Assembly: GCF_000972705.2 (NCBI RefSeq)
Contig: NZ_LATL02000214.1
Location: 15,232-23,445, forward strand
DNA length: 8,214 nucleotides
From: Limnoraphis robusta CS-951
Lineage (GTDB): Bacteria > Cyanobacteriota > Cyanobacteriia > Cyanobacteriales > Microcoleaceae
Direction: 5' to 3'
Both the position numbers and the translations under genes were made by a program. Below the pieces are notes generated by a model, which searched no databases, was not told where the DNA came from, and was given only the letters and a program-made list of their open reading frames with translations. Shown here piece by piece: positions 4,517 through 8,214 of this stretch (its first letter is position 1; each line of letters starts with the position of its first letter).

Positions 4517-5599
4517 ATGATGAAGAAAAGCCTCATCGCGTTGTTTTTATTAGGAGGTCTTCTGGTTTGCAGCTTGAACTGGAAGACCGAGATTTCAAGT
4601 GTTTTATTGACCCGAGAACATCCGGCTGTTCTCCCTTATCCCAACTCATCAAAGACCTCATATTTTGAGGTGAATGTCAACCCCATAGCCCCATTATGGT
4701 CTGAGGTTAATGTTTCTAATTCCGCTAACATTGCTGAAATTAACCCCGAGAAAATTTGGAGTCAGATGGAAACCCTAGTTGGCTCACGATATACAGAAAG
4801 CGATCGGGAATTTACGCGAAATTATTTAGTCGAACAATTACAACAATTGGGCTTTTCTCCGACATTGCAAACCTTTGAACAAGGTGTTAATATTGTCGCT
4901 AAACGATCCGGTGATGATCCTGAAGCAGAAACCCTATTAATTGGCGCTCATTATGATACCGTTGTCAACTCACCAGGAGCTGATGATAATGCCAGTGGCA
5001 TCGCTGTTTTGCTAGAAGTGGCTCGTTTATTCGGTTCACAAACCAGCAAAAATTCCTTAGAAATTGTCTTCTTTGATCAAGAAGAATCAGGACTTTTAGG
5101 GAGTTTTGCCTTTAGTGGTCGTCCCGAAAACTTACAACATTTACGCCATGTTATTGTCCTCGATATGGTCGGTTATGCCTGTCGAACAGATGGCTGTCAA
5201 CAATATCCTACGGGCTTAAATGTTGAGCCTTTCTTACAAGCCAGTGGCGTTAATTCTGCTGAGAAAGGAGAGTTTTTAGTCGTTGTCGGGGAAATTCAAC
5301 ATCCCGAAATATTAGAATCATTTCAGGGAATATCCTCTAGCCTATCCAACCTAAATTTACCGCCCGTTGTTCCCTTACCGATTCCCTTAAAAGGGGTACT
5401 GACCCCTGATGTTTTACGAAGTGATCACGCTCCCTTTTGGTATCAAAATATTCCCGCCGTGTTGATCACAGATACCGCTAATCTTCGTTCTCCTCACTAT
5501 CATCAACCGAGTGATACTCTGGCTCATCTTGATCGAGAATTTTTGATGGGTTCGGCTCAAGTAATTGTCAATGTCGTCAGTCGCTTATTGGACAATTAA
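4517..5599 (+). CDS. M28-family zinc metallopeptidase, N-terminally membrane-anchored or exported
   Basis: This 360-residue protein begins MMKKSLIALFLLGGLLVCSL, a short positive stretch and a hydrophobic core (about 5-20), so it is exported or anchored with its catalytic domain outside the cytoplasm. No AxA cleavage site is obvious, and Cys18 is preceded by Val, which makes a lipoprotein unlikely. The M28 aminopeptidase-type domain (about 75-358) has every expected metal or catalytic residue: His145 (GAHYDT), Asp157 (GADDNASG), Glu189 as general base and Glu190 (DQEESGLLGS), Asp216 (LDMVGY) and His329 (HYHQPSDT). It should remove N-terminal amino acids from peptides with two zinc ions, although some M28 relatives are carboxypeptidases or glutaminyl cyclases. 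Residues 35-75 form a low-complexity linker. It starts 12 bases after the coiled-coil gene. ATG at 4517 and ATG at 4520 are equally good starts. Confidence 0.92.
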   Translation: MMKKSLIALFLLGGLLVCSLNWKTEISSVLLTREHPAVLPYPNSSKTSYFEVNVNPIAPLWSEVNVSNSANIAEINPEKIWSQMETLVGSRYTESDREFTRNYLVEQLQQLGFSPTLQTFEQGVNIVAKRSGDDPEAETLLIGAHYDTVVNSPGADDNASGIAVLLEVARLFGSQTSKNSLEIVFFDQEESGLLGSFAFSGRPENLQHLRHVIVLDMVGYACRTDGCQQYPTGLNVEPFLQASGVNSAEKGEFLVVVGEIQHPEILESFQGISSSLSNLNLPPVVPLPIPLKGVLTPDVLRSDHAPFWYQNIPAVLITDTANLRSPHYHQPSDTLAHLDREFLMGSAQVIVNVVSRLLDN

Positions 5600-5646
5600 A
5601 TAATCGATTTAGATGGATGAACCCCCGAGATAAACTCAAAATCCTC

Positions 5647-5655
5647 TGATATAAT
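5647..5655 (+). promoter_or_regulatory. Strong extended -10 promoter of the ABC-class ATPase gene
   Basis: TG at 5647-5648, one base, then a perfect TATAAT (5650-5655) forms a full extended -10 element. The -35 region (5627-5632) is poor. Transcription would begin near 5662 and produce a leader of about 135 bases that includes an A8 run (5669-5676). The region is intergenic, 48 bases after the M28 stop, which adds weight. No strong Shine-Dalgarno sequence lies before the ATG at 5797; GAGAT at 5784-5788 is the nearest. Confidence 0.55.
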
Positions 5656-5796
5656 GAGGTCATTCTCTAAAAAAAAGCTCTATCTTTGTCTTCCGATTCG
5701 GCAAACTTTGCACATTGGATTAACTGTTCAGCTCAAACCAAGATCCTCTCAAATCGCAAGGAAACACTGAATAATACACTCATCGAGATCTAACTC

Positions 5797-7752
5797 ATGA
5801 ACACAAAAGAAGACCTCCGCCGAAAATTACTCGACCTTGACAACCAAGGCTACAGATCATACAAAGATATTCTCGGTACTTATGAGTTTGAGGAATTTAC
5901 CTTAATTATTGATTACGTTCAAGGCGATCCTTTTGCAGCTCCCAGTAAGTTTCGAGTTCACATCCCCCCTAACATTGCCGGATTTCCTCCAGAACTTTAC
6001 AAAAACCGGATTCGAGAAATCGCTTTGCGAGACTATCTCACCCGTCAGTTTGATAAAAACGCCCGTGACATTAGCAGCCGTCGAGGAACCGGAAAAAGCG
6101 GGATGATTGCGATTACTAAAATGGGACAAGAGGTATTAGAACGAACCTCTGCAAGCTTTATTTATGTCGCCCCCCCTAAACCCAAACTAACCATTGGAAA
6201 CCCCGTTTTTCAACGCGCAAAACCCATGCCTTCTACCAAAGAAAAAGGCGTTGAAATGCGCTTTTTTGTCGGACTTCCCGCCCGAGGACGGCAAATATTA
6301 GGACGACAAGCCGCCGCGATGATTTGTGATGATATTCCCCTAATTGTTGAACGTTCTCTCAAATATAATAGTTTCGATCCAGAAGTCTGTAAACTTCATG
6401 TCGAAACCGTAGAAGATGCCGACTGGTTACGCCAACAATTACCCGAAAAAGGGTTAGTTGCCTTTATTCCCAATGGGGCAATTTTACCCCGACGCAGTGG
6501 CGTTGATAGCCGACCTTTAGAAACTGATGTTGTGCCGTTTCAATCTCCTGAATCTCTAGAAGTTGAATTCAATCGCCCCAATTTAGGAGAAATTAAAGGT
6601 TTAGGTATTCCGAAAGGAATCACCTTAATTGTGGGCGGTGGATATCACGGGAAATCAACCTTACTGAATGCCATAGAATTGGGCATTTATAATCATCTTT
6701 CAGGAGATGGACGAGAATTTGTAATTACCAGTCCAGCCGCCATTAAAATTAGATCTGAAGATGGTCGTAGCGTTGCCGGAGTTGATATTTCACCTTTTGT
6801 CAATCACTTACCTCAAGGCCGTTCTACCACCGAATTTACCACCGAAAACGCCAGTGGAAGCACTTCGCAAGCTGCCAATATTATGGAAGCCTTAGAGGTC
6901 TTAATTCAGTCGGAAAATGACTCGGTTACTGATGCGGTTTCTCCCGTTTTATTAGTCGATGAAGATACGGCTGCAACTAATTTTATGATTCGCGATCGCC
7001 GAATGCAAGCCTTGATCGCCAAAGACCAAGAACCGATAACACCCTTTATTGATAAAGTTCGTCAACTTTATACCGATTATGGGGTTTCTACAATTTTAGT
7101 TATGGGGGGAAGTGGCGATTATTTTGATGTGGCGGATACGGTGATTGCAATGGACAATTTTCAACCCCAAGAATTAACCGCAAAAGCCAAAGAAATCGCC
7201 GCAGAATATGCAACAGGTCGCACTTCCGAAGGCGGTGAACAATTTGGTCAAATTCGACCCCGTGTTCCCCTTCCTGACAGTTTAGATCCCAGTCGCGGAC
7301 GGCGAGATGTACGGGTGAAAGTTCGCGATCTCGATGAAGTCACATTTGGAACAGAAGATGTTGATTTGTCAGGAGTCGAACAGTTAGTTTCTAGAGATCA
7401 ATTACGAGCGATCGCAGCCGCAATGGTTTATGCTAGAAAACAGTATATTAATGGTGAACATACTCTATCTCAAATTTTAGATCGAGTCATGGCAGATATC
7501 GCCGAAAAAGGATTAGATATAATTACCCCTTTTCCTCAAGGAGATTTAGCCCTATTTCGACGATTTGAACTCGCGGCGGCTATTAACCGAGTCCGAACAT
7601 TAGAAGTCAAATCTGTAGAAGAAGCAGTCGAATCTTTAGAAGAAGCAGTCGAATCTTTAGAAAAAGAAGTCGAATCTGTACCAGAAGAAGTCGAATCTGT
7701 ACCAGAAGAAGTCGAATCTGTAGAGGTGACGACGACTGACGAAGATTCCTAA
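5797..7752 (+). CDS. Predicted ATPase of the ABC class (PF09818/COG3044-like), repeat-tailed
   Basis: This 651-residue cytoplasmic protein has no membrane segment. The N-terminal region, with GYRSYKDILGTYEFEEFTLIIDYVQGDPFAAPSKFRV (about 18-54) and the block MRFFVGLPARGRQILGRQAA (about 154-173), is distinctive of the uncharacterised family named 'predicted ATPase of the ABC class'. The ATPase core has a Walker A motif GGGYHGKST (280-288), a signature-like ASGSTSQA (352-359) and a Walker B VLLVDEDTAATNF (from 384, Asp388/Glu389), followed by ILVMGGSGDYFDVADTVIAMD. No transporter subunit lies nearby, so a soluble role is likely; the function is unknown. From memory, family members are about 560-580 residues. 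The excess here lies largely in the C-terminal tail (about 604-651), made of an acidic heptad repeat (VES(L/V)-type units), which may form a coiled coil. The ATG at 5797 directly precedes the conserved start LRRKLLDLD. Confidence 0.88.
   Translation: MNTKEDLRRKLLDLDNQGYRSYKDILGTYEFEEFTLIIDYVQGDPFAAPSKFRVHIPPNIAGFPPELYKNRIREIALRDYLTRQFDKNARDISSRRGTGKSGMIAITKMGQEVLERTSASFIYVAPPKPKLTIGNPVFQRAKPMPSTKEKGVEMRFFVGLPARGRQILGRQAAAMICDDIPLIVERSLKYNSFDPEVCKLHVETVEDADWLRQQLPEKGLVAFIPNGAILPRRSGVDSRPLETDVVPFQSPESLEVEFNRPNLGEIKGLGIPKGITLIVGGGYHGKSTLLNAIELGIYNHLSGDGREFVITSPAAIKIRSEDGRSVAGVDISPFVNHLPQGRSTTEFTTENASGSTSQAANIMEALEVLIQSENDSVTDAVSPVLLVDEDTAATNFMIRDRRMQALIAKDQEPITPFIDKVRQLYTDYGVSTILVMGGSGDYFDVADTVIAMDNFQPQELTAKAKEIAAEYATGRTSEGGEQFGQIRPRVPLPDSLDPSRGRRDVRVKVRDLDEVTFGTEDVDLSGVEQLVSRDQLRAIAAAMVYARKQYINGEHTLSQILDRVMADIAEKGLDIITPFPQGDLALFRRFELAAAINRVRTLEVKSVEEAVESLEEAVESLEKEVESVPEEVESVPEEVESVEVTTTDEDS
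6992..6999. repeat. HIP1 octamer GCGATCGC
   Basis: This perfect HIP1 palindrome lies in the ATPase gene, 33 bases after the Walker B aspartate codon. Confidence 0.85.
7408..7415. repeat. HIP1 octamer GCGATCGC
   Basis: This is the third perfect HIP1 palindrome of the window, in the part of the ATPase gene encoding RAIAAAM. Confidence 0.85.
7618..7722 (+). repeat. In-frame minisatellite, five 21-bp units
   Basis: Five consecutive 21-base units begin at 7618, 7639, 7660, 7681 and 7702 and encode EEAVESL, EEAVESL, EKEVESV, PEEVESV and PEEVESV (residues 608-642 of the ATPase). Units 1 and 2 are identical, as are units 4 and 5; all share GTCGAATCT. A partial unit encoding EVKSV precedes them at 7603-7617. 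Because the unit is seven codons, gain or loss of a unit keeps the reading frame and changes the tail by one heptad. Identical neighbours point to recent slippage or recombination. Confidence 0.92.
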
Positions 7753-7762
7753 ATAGAGAAAT

Positions 7763-7790
7763 GTAGAGGCGTTGTCTTCAACGTCTCTAT
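7763..7790. terminator. 12-bp hairpin between convergent genes, likely bidirectional terminator or dispersed repeat
   Basis: GTAGAGGCGTTG (7763-7774) pairs with CAACGTCTCTAT (7779-7790) around a four-base TCTT loop; ten pairs are Watson-Crick and two are G-U. It occupies the 57-bp space between the stops of the ATPase (7752) and the convergent small gene (7810), the right place to end both transcripts. No strong T run follows on the + strand; on the minus strand a T-rich CATTTCTCTATTT follows. The GTAGAG-CGTTG core resembles a hairpin repeat that I recall as scattered in many cyanobacterial genomes. Confidence 0.6.
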
Positions 7791-7809
7791 CGGAATTCCC
7801 CTAACCGAT

Positions 7810-8184
7810 TTAGAGAAAAAATTGACGAGGAATCAAAGAAGAACTCTGCAATAAAACCGAACTTTCCTGTTCAGTTTGAGCGGTAAAATTAGCCGTAACT
7901 AGAGTAAAACCCCAGTAAGTTACTATTCCCATCAACCAACCCAAAATCAAGATAATTCCCGCCGAGATTTTAGCTTGAGAAGTGTTTTTAACAGGAGTTA
8001 ATGATGATTTGGGTTTAGAAATACGAGAAAGAGTTGTCGTTTTTTTAGCCGGAGGAGAGAGCTTTGATGTCGTCAGAAAGCGTTCAAGTTCCTCCTCTTC
8101 CTGATATTCTGCTAATCGTTTTGCGCGTTCCCATTGCATGATTTGGGCATAGACTGAATAAGAACTTCTGCTTTTATCGTTCAT
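7810..8184 (-). CDS. Small single-pass membrane protein, function unknown
   Basis: This 124-residue protein has three parts. The N-terminal part is a charged helix (about 12-40, with QWERAKRLAEYQEEEELERFL), then comes a basic Ser/Thr/Lys/Pro-rich linker (41-72) that is probably disordered, and then one transmembrane segment (about 73-97, ISAGIILILGWLMGIVTYWGFTLV). The short tail (98-124) ends PRQFFL. With many lysines and arginines before the membrane span, the N-terminus should face the cytoplasm. I do not recognise the family and cannot assign a function. The ATG at 8184 is supported by GGGGG five bases upstream. The gene converges on the ATPase gene across a hairpin; any upstream partner lies outside the window. 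Confidence 0.75.
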   Translation of the reverse strand: MNDKSRSSYSVYAQIMQWERAKRLAEYQEEEELERFLTTSKLSPPAKKTTTLSRISKPKSSLTPVKNTSQAKISAGIILILGWLMGIVTYWGFTLVTANFTAQTEQESSVLLQSSSLIPRQFFL

Positions 8185-8189
8185 AATTA

Positions 8190-8194
8190 CCCCC
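8190..8194 (-). promoter_or_regulatory. Shine-Dalgarno-like G run of the small membrane protein gene
   Basis: The coding strand reads CCGGGGGTAATT directly before the ATG, so a GGGGG sits five bases upstream. It supports the chosen start and matches the arrangement before the zinc-ribbon gene. Confidence 0.5.
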
Positions 8195-8214
8195 GGTCAA
8201 ATCGTGAAAGCCTT

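Noticed and set aside
4531..4573. Lipoprotein signal at Cys18 of the M28 peptidase
   Set aside because: The residue before the cysteine is Val, whereas a lipobox requires Gly, Ala or Ser there. A membrane anchor or ordinary signal peptide fits better.
5902..6129. Two overlapping short ORFs (minus strand, and + frame 5909-6106) inside the ATPase gene
   Set aside because: Both are alternative frames of the conserved N-terminal region of the ATPase, without supporting start signals.
1..8214. CRISPR array, tRNA or rRNA gene, transposase, toxin-antitoxin or defence system
   Set aside because: I saw no regularly spaced direct repeats with spacers, no cloverleaf-like sequence, no transposase motif and no small gene pair with toxin or antitoxin features.

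Overview
The window reads as chromosomal DNA of a cyanobacterium, probably a filamentous, Oscillatoriales-type one. Three GCGATCGC (HIP1) octamers occur in 8.2 kb (1423, 6992, 7408). The intergenic spaces carry hairpin elements that I recall as typical of cyanobacterial genomes (a GGGCGGGTT...AACCCGCCC pair and a GTAGAGGCGTTG hairpin), and the proteins look cyanobacterial. The assignment rests on sequence style and family recognition; no database search was possible.

Layout. At the left edge (1-30) lies a short remnant that closely copies the nucleotide-binding loop of the first gene. Next come a short-chain dehydrogenase/reductase (142-948, +), a spacer with a hairpin and two diverged copies of a GC-rich dispersed repeat, and a zinc-dependent medium-chain alcohol dehydrogenase of the CAD/YjgB type (1182-2192, +). 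After a spacer with an 11-bp inverted repeat and an extended -10 box comes a membrane-anchored band 7/SPFH (prohibitin/stomatin-like) protein (2330-3205, +). It converges, 14 bp apart, with a methionine-rich zinc-ribbon protein (3220-3747, -). From the next spacer two genes run rightwards 12 bp apart: a coiled-coil protein of unknown function (3956-4504, +) and an M28-family metallopeptidase with an N-terminal membrane segment (4517-5599, +). A strong extended -10 promoter and a leader of about 135 nt precede a large predicted ABC-class ATPase (PF09818/COG3044 type; 5797-7752, +) with a five-copy 21-bp minisatellite at its C-terminus. A hairpin repeat separates it from a convergent small single-pass membrane protein (7810-8184, -).

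How the genes fit together. Only the coiled-coil/M28 pair is spaced like an operon. The SDR and ADH act on the same kind of chemistry (alcohol/carbonyl redox), but the repeat-filled 233-bp gap argues against a tight operon. I see no defence island, biosynthetic cluster, CRISPR array, tRNA, rRNA or transposase gene. I found no convincing new multi-gene system. The more interesting points are the duplicated SDR remnant, two promoter-embedded inverted repeats, the Met-rich zinc-ribbon protein and the repeat-tailed ATPase of unknown function.
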